A stretch of 64,000 nucleotides of DNA from an uncultured Bacilli bacterium (GCA_947632085.1 CANRNY010000014.1:1-64000), one strand, 5' to 3'. Counted from the first letter of the stretch, positions 19,216 to 29,299 are shown. The notes: a model not told the origin generated them from the sequence alone. Made by a program: numbers and translations.

Positions 19216-20523
19216 TTAATAATTAATTGATTCTTTTTTATAAAGGAATATACCATATCCAAAACCAACAGTACTTAATACTAAATATATAATATATTCT
19301 AAAATACCATCATATGTATCAGGATTCTCTGTATTATCTATATCTTCATCTGGAATATCTGCTTTATCAGGTTCTTGTGGTTTAGGTTCTTTTTTTAATA
19401 CTAAATTTGCGATAGCATTATTAATATTAAAGGCCATAGCATCAACTTCACTTTGATAAAAAAGATTCTTATCTCTTTCTACTAAAGAAATTGCTTCATC
19501 AACGGCACTAAAATCTTTATAATCAGCTTTATTTAAAGCATTTGCCTTTTTAATTGCCTCATCTACTTTACTATAATCAGCTTCTGGACATATTATTTCA
19601 TTACCTTCCATATTATAAACTTTAAGTACATCTTCTCTAACATTAGAAACATCCGCACTATCAATATTAGTTATTGTAATGGTGCCCTTACGAACATAAA
19701 TACCATATTCACTACTAAGAGTTATATTTCCACCATTAATAATTACATTTTTAGTATAATTACCATCAGAAGTAGAACTAGGATGACCAGCATAAATTCC
19801 TTGTCCTTCTTTTGAATCAAGAACCACATTTCCACCACTTATTATTACGCCGTCTGCTTTATCACTTTCACTTCTTAATCCTGGTACCATAATGGCAGTA
19901 CCTTTTGATACAACATTAAGATTTCCTCCAGTGACTTTAACTTGTTGTATAGCATAAATTCCTGAATCATCTGTATCAAAACTCTCAAGATTAAAATCTC
20001 CACCATTCATAGTAAATGTATCATCAACCATAACTGTACCTTTACAATTGATAGTACCAGATTCTATTACTAAATTATGTGGATAACCAATAGTTGTACC
20101 ATTGTTACCACGATAAGTATTCTTAAGAGTTTTATAGCTAAGATTTAATACAGCATCTTCTTCGCCTTTTAATGTAAGTGTACCATCACCAGCTGCATAA
20201 ACACCATATAAACTGTAACCTTTGTCTGCTATTAAATTATTTTCACCTTTGAAAATTATAGTTATATTCTCATTTCGATTAAATTTAATACAATCATTTG
20301 CTTCGTCATCTTGATCTGTTATATCAATAGTTATGCCATCTAAAGTTAGTGTTTTAGTACTGTTATCCCAAGACCAGCCTTCTTCAGCTAGTTTATCAAC
20401 TGTGTCTTTGTTTGTTAAATCTAATGTTTCAGTAACTTTGTTTTTAGCATAAACAGATGTTGTGCCAATACACAATAATAATATAAAAATTCCCACAAAT
20501 AATTTATAAATTATTTTATGCAT
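19216..20523 (-). CDS. Secreted Cthe_2159-like beta-helix protein with C-terminal sortase-like anchor (NPDTYD-TM-KK)
   Basis: Signal peptide; beta-helix rungs; C-terminus NPDTYDGILEYIIYLVLSTVGFGYGIFLYKKESINY. Confidence 0.75.
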   Translation of the reverse strand: MHKIIYKLFVGIFILLLCIGTTSVYAKNKVTETLDLTNKDTVDKLAEEGWSWDNSTKTLTLDGITIDITDQDDEANDCIKFNRNENITIIFKGENNLIADKGYSLYGVYAAGDGTLTLKGEEDAVLNLSYKTLKNTYRGNNGTTIGYPHNLVIESGTINCKGTVMVDDTFTMNGGDFNLESFDTDDSGIYAIQQVKVTGGNLNVVSKGTAIMVPGLRSESDKADGVIISGGNVVLDSKEGQGIYAGHPSSTSDGNYTKNVIINGGNITLSSEYGIYVRKGTITITNIDSADVSNVREDVLKVYNMEGNEIICPEADYSKVDEAIKKANALNKADYKDFSAVDEAISLVERDKNLFYQSEVDAMAFNINNAIANLVLKKEPKPQEPDKADIPDEDIDNTENPDTYDGILEYIIYLVLSTVGFGYGIFLYKKESINY

Positions 20524-20581
20524 ATTATCACTTCTTTCTACCTTTTTCTTGTTTTGACGAGCTTCCCCATCAACTAAAAAT

Positions 20582-20611
20582 ATTGTACCCCCCCCGGTTC
20601 ACATTTGTCAA
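20582..20611 (-). promoter_or_regulatory. Promoter with G8 tract in the -35/-10 spacer
   Basis: Minus strand: TTGACA-AATGTGAACCGGGGGGGG-TACAAT, 18-bp spacer. Confidence 0.8.
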
Positions 20612-20827
20612 TATTCTATTAACAGTTGTTATAAAAAGAAAATCATTTATTTAAATATACTATTTTAATTTTAGTGCAGTTTCTTTTATGATTGTTAAAG
20701 ATTATTTTTTAGTATTTTATTTTTGATAATACTTTTTTATATCTTATGCTAGAGATGTTAAAAAATTTACAATAATATTGATTATTAAATTAAAAAAAAT
20801 ATCAAACATTAAACTTGATATTCTTTT

Positions 20828-21334
20828 TTATGATAATACAAAAGCGATAGTATTACAAATAACAGCAATTAAAAACATCACACCAGTAATTAAATCAGTT
20901 TTATCTTTGCCTATTTTGTAACGGCTTAAAAAAGTAACACAATTATATGCACATAATAAACTAACAATAGAAGCCATATTTTGATCTTTAAAAAAGGAAA
21001 TTAGCATTAAAATAATTGAAAAAGAAGCCATACCTATAATACCATATTTCATCGATTTTAAATTTACTAATTCTGTCAATTTGATGATATTCTCTTCACT
21101 CTTTTTTTCGATATCTTTTGTTTCAATTTTTTCACCAGCAAGAATTTCATTTATACTTACATCTAATATATCACTTAATGGTTTAAGTAAAGACATATCC
21201 ATTAAACATAAACCTCTTTCCCACTTACTTACGGCATTTTTAGTAATACCTAGTTTTTCAGCTAGTTCTTCTTGTGTTAATTTTTTTTCTTTTCTAGATT
21301 CAGCAATAAATTTACCTATTTTTTCTTGATTCAT
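20828..21334 (-). CDS. XRE-family regulator with membrane segments
   Basis: MNQEKIGKFIAESRKEKKLTQEELAEKLGITKNAVSKWERG HTH plus TMs. Confidence 0.85.
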   Translation of the reverse strand: MNQEKIGKFIAESRKEKKLTQEELAEKLGITKNAVSKWERGLCLMDMSLLKPLSDILDVSINEILAGEKIETKDIEKKSEENIIKLTELVNLKSMKYGIIGMASFSIILMLISFFKDQNMASIVSLLCAYNCVTFLSRYKIGKDKTDLITGVMFLIAVICNTIAFVLS

Positions 21335-21432
21335 AGTTTTCTCCTTTCAAGAAGAAATATAATATTTTTTTATTATTTTATAAACATACTAGAGGTTTAC
21401 TTTAGATTTTTTCTTCTTAATATATTAATTTG

Positions 21433-21472
21433 ATTATACCAAGTAAAAAGCAAACTTTATATAGTTTGCTAA
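21433..21472 (-). terminator. Terminator fused to extended -10 promoter
   Basis: Minus strand: AGCAAACTATATAAAGTTTGCTTTTTACTTGGTATAAT. Confidence 0.7.
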
Positions 21473-21479
21473 TATCTAC

Positions 21480-22295
21480 TTATTTATCACTTTCTTTTTT
21501 AACTTTTTTTAAATCATATATTACATCAACAGTATCACAGACATTTTGGGAATGAGTTACAATAATAACGCATTTATTTTCTTCGTGAGCTAATTTTTTA
21601 AAGATATCTAAGATTTCAGTTTCTGTTTGTTTATCAAGATTTCCTGTTGGTTCATCAGCAATTATCATTTTAGGATTGTAAGATAAACTTCTAGCAATTG
21701 CTACTCTTTGCTGTTCTCCACCTGATAATCTTAAGACTTTGCGATTTGCATAGTTTTCTTTTAAACCAACTTTCTTCATTAGCTCAATTGCTTTTTCTTT
21801 TTTATTTTTAATCTTTAGGCCATTAGCATCCATTGAAAGAATTATATTTTCACTAGCTGTCATAAAAGGCAACAAATTGTAACTTTGAAAAACTATACCA
21901 ATATCACTATTACGATACTTATCTAGATTCATATTTTTTAGACTTTTACCATCAAAGATAATTTCACCTTCAGTACATTTTTCAAGACCACTTATTAAAG
22001 ATAATAAAGTTGTTTTTCCAGTACCACTTCGTCCTCTTATAGCATATATTTTACCACTTTCAAAATCATAACTAACATCTCTTAGAGCATAATCATCTTG
22101 TTGGGCATCACTATATCTGTAACTGGCATTTTTGATACTTAAAATTATATTTTGGGGAGAAGTATTTTTTTCTTTAATCTCTTTTTTAGCTTTACCATCT
22201 TTTTTTTCATTGTTTTTAACTATTTGTTTTTTATGAACAACTTCATTATTAAGTTTATCTTTTGAAACATAATTACTTTTTTTCTTATTTGCCAT
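21480..22295 (-). CDS. ABC transporter ATP-binding protein (MacB/LolD-type)
   Basis: GRSGTGKTTLL, LSGGEQQRVAIARS, MIIADEPTGNLD. Confidence 0.95.
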   Translation of the reverse strand: MANKKKSNYVSKDKLNNEVVHKKQIVKNNEKKDGKAKKEIKEKNTSPQNIILSIKNASYRYSDAQQDDYALRDVSYDFESGKIYAIRGRSGTGKTTLLSLISGLEKCTEGEIIFDGKSLKNMNLDKYRNSDIGIVFQSYNLLPFMTASENIILSMDANGLKIKNKKEKAIELMKKVGLKENYANRKVLRLSGGEQQRVAIARSLSYNPKMIIADEPTGNLDKQTETEILDIFKKLAHEENKCVIIVTHSQNVCDTVDVIYDLKKVKKESDK

Positions 22296-22297
22296 TA

Positions 22298-23767
22298 TTA
22301 AGACCTCTCTTTCAATATTGTAAGTGGGGAAAATCTTTGGATACTAACCATTGAAGCAATTGAACTAATTAATACAAGCGAAAGCCCAATACCAAGTAAC
22401 TCTAGTAAAACTTTAAGATCTACGACGGCATCTATAGAGTCATAAGCTTCAACAACTGGCATACCTTTTACACTCATTTCACCTCTAGCACCACCACGAT
22501 TATGCATGCCACCATTCATTTCTTCACCACCAAAATTTTTATCTATTTCTTCAGTTCTTTCATTACTACTTTCTATTTCACTTTTTAATAAAGAATTACT
22601 AATTCCTTTAGAACTTACTGCACCAATACCGGCACCAAGAATAAGAGCAACGACTGAAACAATAACAAGTTCTGATACAAATTGCATAGTTAACTTTAAC
22701 TTACTAATACCGATTGTTCTTAAAACACCTATTTCATATTTTCTTTCACGAATATTTATCATATTAATTACAAATAAGACAATTCCACCAATTATAAGTG
22801 TTAAAGTTAGGAATGTTGTGGCAAATGAATTAATATTTTCAATACTTGAAACACCACTTGTTGCTTGTTCTTCATTAGTTTGTAAAATAAAGTTTTCATC
22901 TAAACCTTTTTCATAAAACTCGTTTTGTAGTTTTTCAACATTATCATAAGAATCAATAATAAATGTTGGGTTAATAGTTGTTTGTAATTCTTCGTTACTA
23001 TTGGTAATACTTGTAATAGCATTTGCATTTGTTACAAGTGTATTAGCTGAGTTGGAAAACATAGACATTGGTTCTTGACTATCTTCTTCGTTTTCTTTAA
23101 AAATACCAATAATTTCAAATTCATAAGTATTTTCATCTTCATCTTCTAGTTTTATTTTATCATTTAATTTTAGACTATTATAATTAGCTAGTTCTTCATT
23201 AATAAAGACATAATTTCCATCAAAGGCTATATCCCAAGCATTATCAGTTATCTCACTCATAGTATAAGTACCATTTATAAATTCACTCATAGCATCTAAT
23301 GAACTATAACCAGTTAAAGTAAAATCTGTAGATGACAAATTATTTCTTTTTCCATGACCAAAGTCATTGGGCATATCATTATCTGATTCAATTTCAGCTT
23401 TTTCAATATTATTTCCATTTAGTCCTACACTATAAGTATAATAATAACTTTCAATATACTCACTATCAGCAAAAGACTCAATATCACTAATTGTGTAATT
23501 TGCAATATTATCAAATTTTTCTTTGGCATTTTCTCTTCCTTCTTTAGCTGAAGGGTCAAAATCTTTCATCATATTAGCTCGATCAAAACTAATAGTCACT
23601 TCTTTGTCATATGAACTTTTATAGGAATCTATCAAATCAACAGCAGTATTTTTGATGGCTAAGGTTATAGTACAAGCCCAAGCAATAATTAAAATGATTA
23701 TTCCTATTAGAATATTCCTTCCTTTATTTCTTTTAATTGAAATCCATGCATTTTTTAATATAAACAT
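22298..23767 (-). CDS. FtsX-like ABC transporter permease
   Basis: N-terminal TM, periplasmic-type domain, C-terminal FtsX domain (RERKYEIGVLRTIGISK). Confidence 0.9.
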   Translation of the reverse strand: MFILKNAWISIKRNKGRNILIGIIILIIAWACTITLAIKNTAVDLIDSYKSSYDKEVTISFDRANMMKDFDPSAKEGRENAKEKFDNIANYTISDIESFADSEYIESYYYTYSVGLNGNNIEKAEIESDNDMPNDFGHGKRNNLSSTDFTLTGYSSLDAMSEFINGTYTMSEITDNAWDIAFDGNYVFINEELANYNSLKLNDKIKLEDEDENTYEFEIIGIFKENEEDSQEPMSMFSNSANTLVTNANAITSITNSNEELQTTINPTFIIDSYDNVEKLQNEFYEKGLDENFILQTNEEQATSGVSSIENINSFATTFLTLTLIIGGIVLFVINMINIRERKYEIGVLRTIGISKLKLTMQFVSELVIVSVVALILGAGIGAVSSKGISNSLLKSEIESSNERTEEIDKNFGGEEMNGGMHNRGGARGEMSVKGMPVVEAYDSIDAVVDLKVLLELLGIGLSLVLISSIASMVSIQRFSPLTILKERS

Positions 23768-23841
23768 AATTTTCCTCCTTAAAACAATATCATTTTATTA
23801 GGTAAAGATTAAAGAAACATTAAAAAACATTAACTTTTTTG

Positions 23842-25068
23842 TTAATGTTCATTATTTTTAAACTTCACTTCAAAAGTAGTATATCCATCTTTAGAATAAG
23901 CTCTTATATTACCATTATGGGATATGACAATATTTTTAGCAATAGCAAGACCTAAACCATATTTTCCACCTTTACGATTATGACTTTTATCATTACGATA
24001 AAATCTTTCAAATATTTTTTCACATTCTTCAGGTGGTATAGATTTTCCCTTATTAGTAACTTCTAATTTTATTTCAGATTTAGTATTTGATAAATTAATT
24101 TTAATTTTACTATTTTCTTTACCATGACTTATGGCATTATCAATTAAAATAGAAGCTAGTTCATCTATACTTTCTTTATGACAAAGAAAGTTTATTTTTT
24201 CAGTGATATTAGTTTCGATAGTTATATTTTTTTCGTATGCTAAACTTTCAAATATTAATGCTCTTTTTTCTATAATCATTGAAATATCATTTTTACTAAA
24301 GTTTTCTTTTTTTAAATATTCTGTTTTAGATAAATCAAGTAATCTGGTTATCAAATTACTCATCCTATCGGATTCACTTTTCAAATTATTAATCCATTTT
24401 TCATTTTTCTTATTTACATCTAAGCAATCAATATTTGCCATCATAACAGCTAATGGAGTTTTAAGTTCATGTGAAGCATTAGCCACAAATTCTTTTTCTC
24501 TATTAAAACTTTCAAGTACCGGTTGGGTAATCCATTTAGTTATTTTTTTGGAAATAATATAAATAATAATTTCACATATACAAACTATTAATAAAGAAAT
24601 TAGTAAGTTGGTAAGTAACATTTTTCTCGTATTAGTAATATTAACTATAGTTAAAGAATTATTTTCTTCTAAATTATAAGCATAACTTTCTAAATATAAA
24701 CAACCTATTTTTATTTTACTTTGGTTATTAGCAATAATATTTTCGGCAGTAGTTATTATTTCATCACTAATTTTATTATCGTTATGACTTATTTGATCGA
24801 TAATCTCATTTTTTTCATTTAAAACAAAGGTATAAACTTCATAGTCCATAACTTTTCGATTATGAAGATCATCATTAAGAGGTTTCATTTCTTTATCAAT
24901 TGGTTCATGTCTTTGAATTGTTAATTTTTGCATTCTTGTTAAATTATTTAATATTCCTGTATATTCTCTATGATAAGTTTGAATATTAAAAAATGCAGCA
25001 AAAAAGATAGCAAAGGAAGAAATTATAATAAAAATTGTAAAAAATGTTTTCTTCTTTAAATTTTTCAT
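23842..25068 (-). CDS. Sensor histidine kinase
   Basis: NASHELKTPLAVMMANID; HATPase motifs GKYGLGLAIAKNIV. Confidence 0.95.
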   Translation of the reverse strand: MKNLKKKTFFTIFIIISSFAIFFAAFFNIQTYHREYTGILNNLTRMQKLTIQRHEPIDKEMKPLNDDLHNRKVMDYEVYTFVLNEKNEIIDQISHNDNKISDEIITTAENIIANNQSKIKIGCLYLESYAYNLEENNSLTIVNITNTRKMLLTNLLISLLIVCICEIIIYIISKKITKWITQPVLESFNREKEFVANASHELKTPLAVMMANIDCLDVNKKNEKWINNLKSESDRMSNLITRLLDLSKTEYLKKENFSKNDISMIIEKRALIFESLAYEKNITIETNITEKINFLCHKESIDELASILIDNAISHGKENSKIKINLSNTKSEIKLEVTNKGKSIPPEECEKIFERFYRNDKSHNRKGGKYGLGLAIAKNIVISHNGNIRAYSKDGYTTFEVKFKNNEH

Positions 25069-25071
25069 AGA

Positions 25072-25749
25072 CTATTCCTCCATTTTATAACCTAAATTAC
25101 GCACCGCTTTAATACTTACTTTTGAACCGATAACTTTTATTTTCTTTCTTAAAAAAGATAAATACGCTTCTAAATTATTAGATTCATAATCGGTATCTAT
25201 ACCCCAAACTTTATCATAAATTTGTTCTTTGGATATAATCTGTTCTTTATTGTTCATAAAATATTCAAGGAGTAAGAACTCTCTGTAAGGAATATTTATT
25301 GATTCGTTTGTACTTTTACAAGTTAAAGTAGAAGTTCTAATATTTAATGATAGATCACTATACTCTATAATATCTTTAACTTTGTGATTACTATTATTTC
25401 GCAACTGAACATTTACACGAGCAATTAATTCTTCTATATGAAATGGTTTGGTTACATAATCATCGGCGCCAGTATCAAATCCTTTTAATTTATCATCTAA
25501 TTCAGATTTGGCTGTAAGAATGATAACTTTAGACGTGATATCGTTTTCTTTTAGCTCTTTTAATATTTCTAGGCCATTCTTTTTGGGTAGCATTATATCA
25601 AGAATTATTAAATCATATATATTGGTTAAGGCATTATAAAGGCCTTCTTCACCATCAAAACATGTATCAACTTCATATTTTTCTGCACGAAGTTTTGTGG
25701 CGATTATATCAGCAATAGTTTCTTCATCTTCAACAACTAAAATTCTCAT
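25072..25749 (-). CDS. OmpR-family response regulator
   Basis: MRILVVEDEETIADII ... DLIILDIMLPKKNGLEIL ... winged helix. Confidence 0.95.
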   Translation of the reverse strand: MRILVVEDEETIADIIATKLRAEKYEVDTCFDGEEGLYNALTNIYDLIILDIMLPKKNGLEILKELKENDITSKVIILTAKSELDDKLKGFDTGADDYVTKPFHIEELIARVNVQLRNNSNHKVKDIIEYSDLSLNIRTSTLTCKSTNESINIPYREFLLLEYFMNNKEQIISKEQIYDKVWGIDTDYESNNLEAYLSFLRKKIKVIGSKVSIKAVRNLGYKMEE

Positions 25750-25819
25750 ATTGCCACCTCCAATACATATAATTATATAATATAAAAATTAAAGAAATAT
25801 TAAAGAATTTATTATTTTT

Positions 25820-26311
25820 TTAGTTTATTTTTATTATATTTACCTGATTACCATGTTCTTTAATAATATTAATTAAATCTGTAACTTTTAACCAAATAGT
25901 TGCTGTATTATCATTAGGATGAACACCAATAATTCCTTTATCATTTAAAAATTCTTCATCTAAATAAAAGATTACTTTTGAGGTAGTATCATTTAATAAA
26001 CCTAGTGGGGTTACTGATCCTGGTGTTAAATTTAAAATATTCATTAAATCATTTGCACTAGCAAAACTTAAACGACGAGTATGAAATTCATCACTAAAAG
26101 ATTTTAAATCTAGTTTTTTATCACCTTTTAAAGTTATTAAATAGTAATTTCTCTTTTTGTCATCTCTAACAAAGAGATTTTTACCATCAGCATCTTTATA
26201 TGGTAAATCTATTTCATTTAGTTCTTGCATATTATAAACAGCTTTATGTTCTGTTATTTCATACCATATATTTTTACTTTTTATAAAATTATATATTTCT
26301 TGTTTATTCAT
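25820..26311 (-). CDS. Prolyl-tRNA deacylase-type (ProX/PrdX) YbaK-domain protein
   Basis: KNLFVRDDKKRNYYLITLKGDKKLDLK ... LNLTPGSVTPLGLLND; ATG at 26311. Confidence 0.85.
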   Translation of the reverse strand: MNKQEIYNFIKSKNIWYEITEHKAVYNMQELNEIDLPYKDADGKNLFVRDDKKRNYYLITLKGDKKLDLKSFSDEFHTRRLSFASANDLMNILNLTPGSVTPLGLLNDTTSKVIFYLDEEFLNDKGIIGVHPNDNTATIWLKVTDLINIIKEHGNQVNIIKIN

Positions 26312-26359
26312 ATGATAGATCCTTTCAAATAATTTCAAAGTAACTTTTTCAATAGATAT

Positions 26360-26397
26360 TATATCATAAAAAAAGCAACCATAATTAGTGGTTACTT
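26360..26397. repeat. 38-bp direct repeat copy A (terminator-promoter module)
   Basis: TATATCATAAAAAAAGCAACCATAATTAGTGGTTACTT, identical to 27681..27718. Confidence 0.95.
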
Positions 26398-26457
26398 TCA
26401 TAATTGTTATTAACAGCTAAACTTTTTAGCTTTTAGGTAACTCGTATATATTTTCTT

Positions 26458-27612
26458 TTACTTTGGACATTTTATTTTATCTTTAGAAATGTTCATTTGT
26501 TTTAGGACCATTTGAAGTTCATTAATATTGTTTGGATGTCTTAAATCATGTTCTAAATTGTAATTGCTATGCCAATATGGTTCATTAGAGTTTTTAGCAA
26601 TACATTCTTCTAATATATTTTTGTTAATATTTAAATCGTATCCTATACCATTATTAATAAAATCTTGTAAGAAGGGATCTACTTTTTCACTTTTTTGGAT
26701 AAGGTTATTATTGTCAAAAGTTATTTCTTTATATGTATGACCCATTTGAAATTTAATTAACTTATTATCTTTTGCAAATAAATAATCTAAGTCTAATCCA
26801 TACATAATTGGATAATCTAATTCTTCTGCAGTAAGCTCTTCGTGCCCTATTATTTCATATTCACCATAGAAGAAACGGTTATCAGAAATAAATTGTGATG
26901 GACATCTTTTTAGTTTTTTCAAAGTAGTAATATCAACATTTGGATTATCAGTAATTATGTGGTATACAGAAATAACTAAAGGTTTGAAAGCAAGAATATC
27001 CCAAAATTTTTCTTTATTTTTACGCATTAATGATATATCAAGAAGAATACGACCATAGCCATAATTAGTTCGGTCAATTGAAAAACGAAAGAAATCTCCT
27101 TCTTTAAATTTGCAATGTTTACGTTTAGATGAAACAAAGTCATTTATCTTTTTTAGATCTTTTGTAGTAGTTTCAGAAATCCATTTTTGGATAAATTCAT
27201 GTAATTCTTTTACATTCATTTTCTTTATACCAGCAAGTTCAGAATCATAATAAGTTTGCTCTGTTGTATAATTAGCTAGTAAAACTTTACCATTATAATA
27301 AAGAAAGTACATTCCTTCGTAAGAACATTTAGATAAATTAGCACAATTTAGTTTACGAGCTTTGCCTTTTGATGTTATAGGTGAAATTATCGTGTGATTA
27401 TTTTCGGTTTTAATATGACAACTACTTTCCTTATATAAGCTACCATCATCGGTAACTTCAATACTTTTTCTTAATATATCACCAGCAAAATATAAAATGC
27501 ATTTACCATTTACGAAATTTTTATCAGTATTATTTGGTATTTCAAGTCGCTCCCATGATGGTTCAATTAATTCTAATCCTAAATATTGGCGTTCTTTATT
27601 AGTTAATTCCAT
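26458..27612 (-). CDS. Protein with Imm26-like domain
   Basis: KHCKFKEGDFFRFSIDRTNYGYGRILLDIS resembles the Imm26 N-terminal motif. Confidence 0.6.
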   Translation of the reverse strand: MELTNKERQYLGLELIEPSWERLEIPNNTDKNFVNGKCILYFAGDILRKSIEVTDDGSLYKESSCHIKTENNHTIISPITSKGKARKLNCANLSKCSYEGMYFLYYNGKVLLANYTTEQTYYDSELAGIKKMNVKELHEFIQKWISETTTKDLKKINDFVSSKRKHCKFKEGDFFRFSIDRTNYGYGRILLDISLMRKNKEKFWDILAFKPLVISVYHIITDNPNVDITTLKKLKRCPSQFISDNRFFYGEYEIIGHEELTAEELDYPIMYGLDLDYLFAKDNKLIKFQMGHTYKEITFDNNNLIQKSEKVDPFLQDFINNGIGYDLNINKNILEECIAKNSNEPYWHSNYNLEHDLRHPNNINELQMVLKQMNISKDKIKCPK

Positions 27613-27680
27613 AAATATTCCACCTTTGACTATTACTTATATTATAGCATTAATTTTATTAGTAACTTACTTATTTAATT

Positions 27681-27718
27681 TATATCATAAAAAAAGCAAC
27701 CATAATTAGTGGTTACTT
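27681..27718. repeat. 38-bp direct repeat copy B
   Basis: Identical to 26360..26397. Confidence 0.95.
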
Positions 27719-27719
27719 A

Positions 27720-28448
27720 TTAATTACATTCGTCATCAACTGGACATGATGAATCAGAAGAATATATTTTACCAAAAGTATTATAGAATTCTTCATATAA
27801 AGTATCGTATTGTTTATCAGTCATTTCTGAATATTTATCTTGTCCTTCTTCTAGAGTTCTACTTATTTCTTTAGCTTCAACAATACCACCATTTTTAACA
27901 GTTATAAAAAATGGGAGATATATACGTTTTTCACCAACATTATATTTATTTCCTTCATCATCAGTTAATTCATAATCTTTTAAATAATCTTTTAATTTAT
28001 CTAATAATTTATAATAGCTTTCAGAACCATTATTAACCTTTTGGACTTCACCATCTTTAACTTCATAATTAGATTTATCATCATCTAACTCTAGATAATA
28101 AATAGTATCTACTTCTAATTCATTAGCAACATCTAACATTGGTGAAACCATATTACGACACCATGGGCACCAGTTAGCACCTACATAAATAATTGCTTTC
28201 TTACTATCAAGTAAATCTATTGCTTCATCAACAGATACATATTTAATAGGATTATCTTCAGGAATATCGACATTATTATATTTAGCACCATCAGACTTTC
28301 TAATAGTATTATTCAATGATTCGTATTCTTCTTTAAATCTTAGAGCATCATCATTTTTTGGTTTATGGAAAAATAAAAAATATCCTCCTACTATTAAAAC
28401 TAATAATAAAATTATAACTGAAATGATTATTAAAACTTTTTTCTTCAT
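27720..28448 (-). CDS. Membrane-anchored thioredoxin-fold protein (CPWC)
   Basis: IIYVGANWCPWCRNMVSPMLDVANEL; N-terminal TM. Confidence 0.8.
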   Translation of the reverse strand: MKKKVLIIISVIILLLVLIVGGYFLFFHKPKNDDALRFKEEYESLNNTIRKSDGAKYNNVDIPEDNPIKYVSVDEAIDLLDSKKAIIYVGANWCPWCRNMVSPMLDVANELEVDTIYYLELDDDKSNYEVKDGEVQKVNNGSESYYKLLDKLKDYLKDYELTDDEGNKYNVGEKRIYLPFFITVKNGGIVEAKEISRTLEEGQDKYSEMTDKQYDTLYEEFYNTFGKIYSSDSSCPVDDECN

Positions 28449-28540
28449 AATATACTTCCTTTCTCTTAATATTATAACAATAAATATTTAAAATTGAATA
28501 AAGATAAGGTTGAAAAAACTCAACGTGAGGTTGAGTTTTA

Positions 28541-29251
28541 TTATTGTTGACATTTATCTTCAAGAGTTAATGGTATTTTATAAGTAGTTATTTGGTTAGA
28601 TTCATCAGTTGCTTCTATTTCTAAATATAAGCTATCTTTAGTATAACTTTTACAAACTTTTTGATAATTATCAATAGTAAATGATACTTCTTTTAAAAAG
28701 TCTTCTAAAGTTATTTTATTATTTTTATCATAATTATAATTATCAATTACTTTACTTGAATCATTATTCTTTTCGTAAAGAGTACATTTTATAGAAGTAT
28801 ATTCTGTGTTATCATCACCACCACAATAACTAACATTACTTATATAGATAGATGATTTAGAATCGTTGTAGGCGATGCTACCACTAATATTAAAATTTGA
28901 ACAATTAGCTGATAAAGTTTTAAACTCAAAACTATCGTTATCGTTTTTATTAATAATTAATAAAACTATGCCAATAATAATTGTAATAAAAATAATTGTT
29001 AAAGAGATAATATAAATATTTTTCTTTTTAAGATTTTTCTTGCTATACTCTCCTTCAAATAAATCATCTATACTTATGTTAAAATCTTTACTCATTTGTT
29101 TTATTAAAGATTTATCTGGTAAGTTTTTACCATTCTCCCATTTACTTACAGCTTGATATGTTACGTTGTACCTATCTGCTAATTCTTTTTGAGTAAGATT
29201 ATTCTTTTTTCTAATCTCTTTAATAAATTTACCAATACGCTCTTGATCCAT
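28541..29251 (-). CDS. XRE-family regulator with single TM and extracytoplasmic domain
   Basis: MDQERIGKFIKEIRKKNNLTQKELADRYNVTYQAVSKWENG HTH; one TM. Confidence 0.85.
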   Translation of the reverse strand: MDQERIGKFIKEIRKKNNLTQKELADRYNVTYQAVSKWENGKNLPDKSLIKQMSKDFNISIDDLFEGEYSKKNLKKKNIYIISLTIIFITIIIGIVLLIINKNDNDSFEFKTLSANCSNFNISGSIAYNDSKSSIYISNVSYCGGDDNTEYTSIKCTLYEKNNDSSKVIDNYNYDKNNKITLEDFLKEVSFTIDNYQKVCKSYTKDSLYLEIEATDESNQITTYKIPLTLEDKCQQ

Positions 29252-29299
29252 AATTCACTTCCAAATCTTAAAAGTTATCTTCTATAATAAATTAATAAA

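Noticed and set aside
20588-20595. C8 tract as simple sequencing noise
   Set aside because: Considered, but its exact placement between good -35 and -10 boxes makes a functional reading more likely; kept as a finding with a read-level check.
22506-22916. Plus-strand 136-aa ORF
   Set aside because: Antisense to the FtsX-like permease; composition follows the opposite strand.
28363-28563. 66-aa minus-strand ORF
   Set aside because: Overlaps the thioredoxin-fold gene start and the intergenic terminator in another frame.
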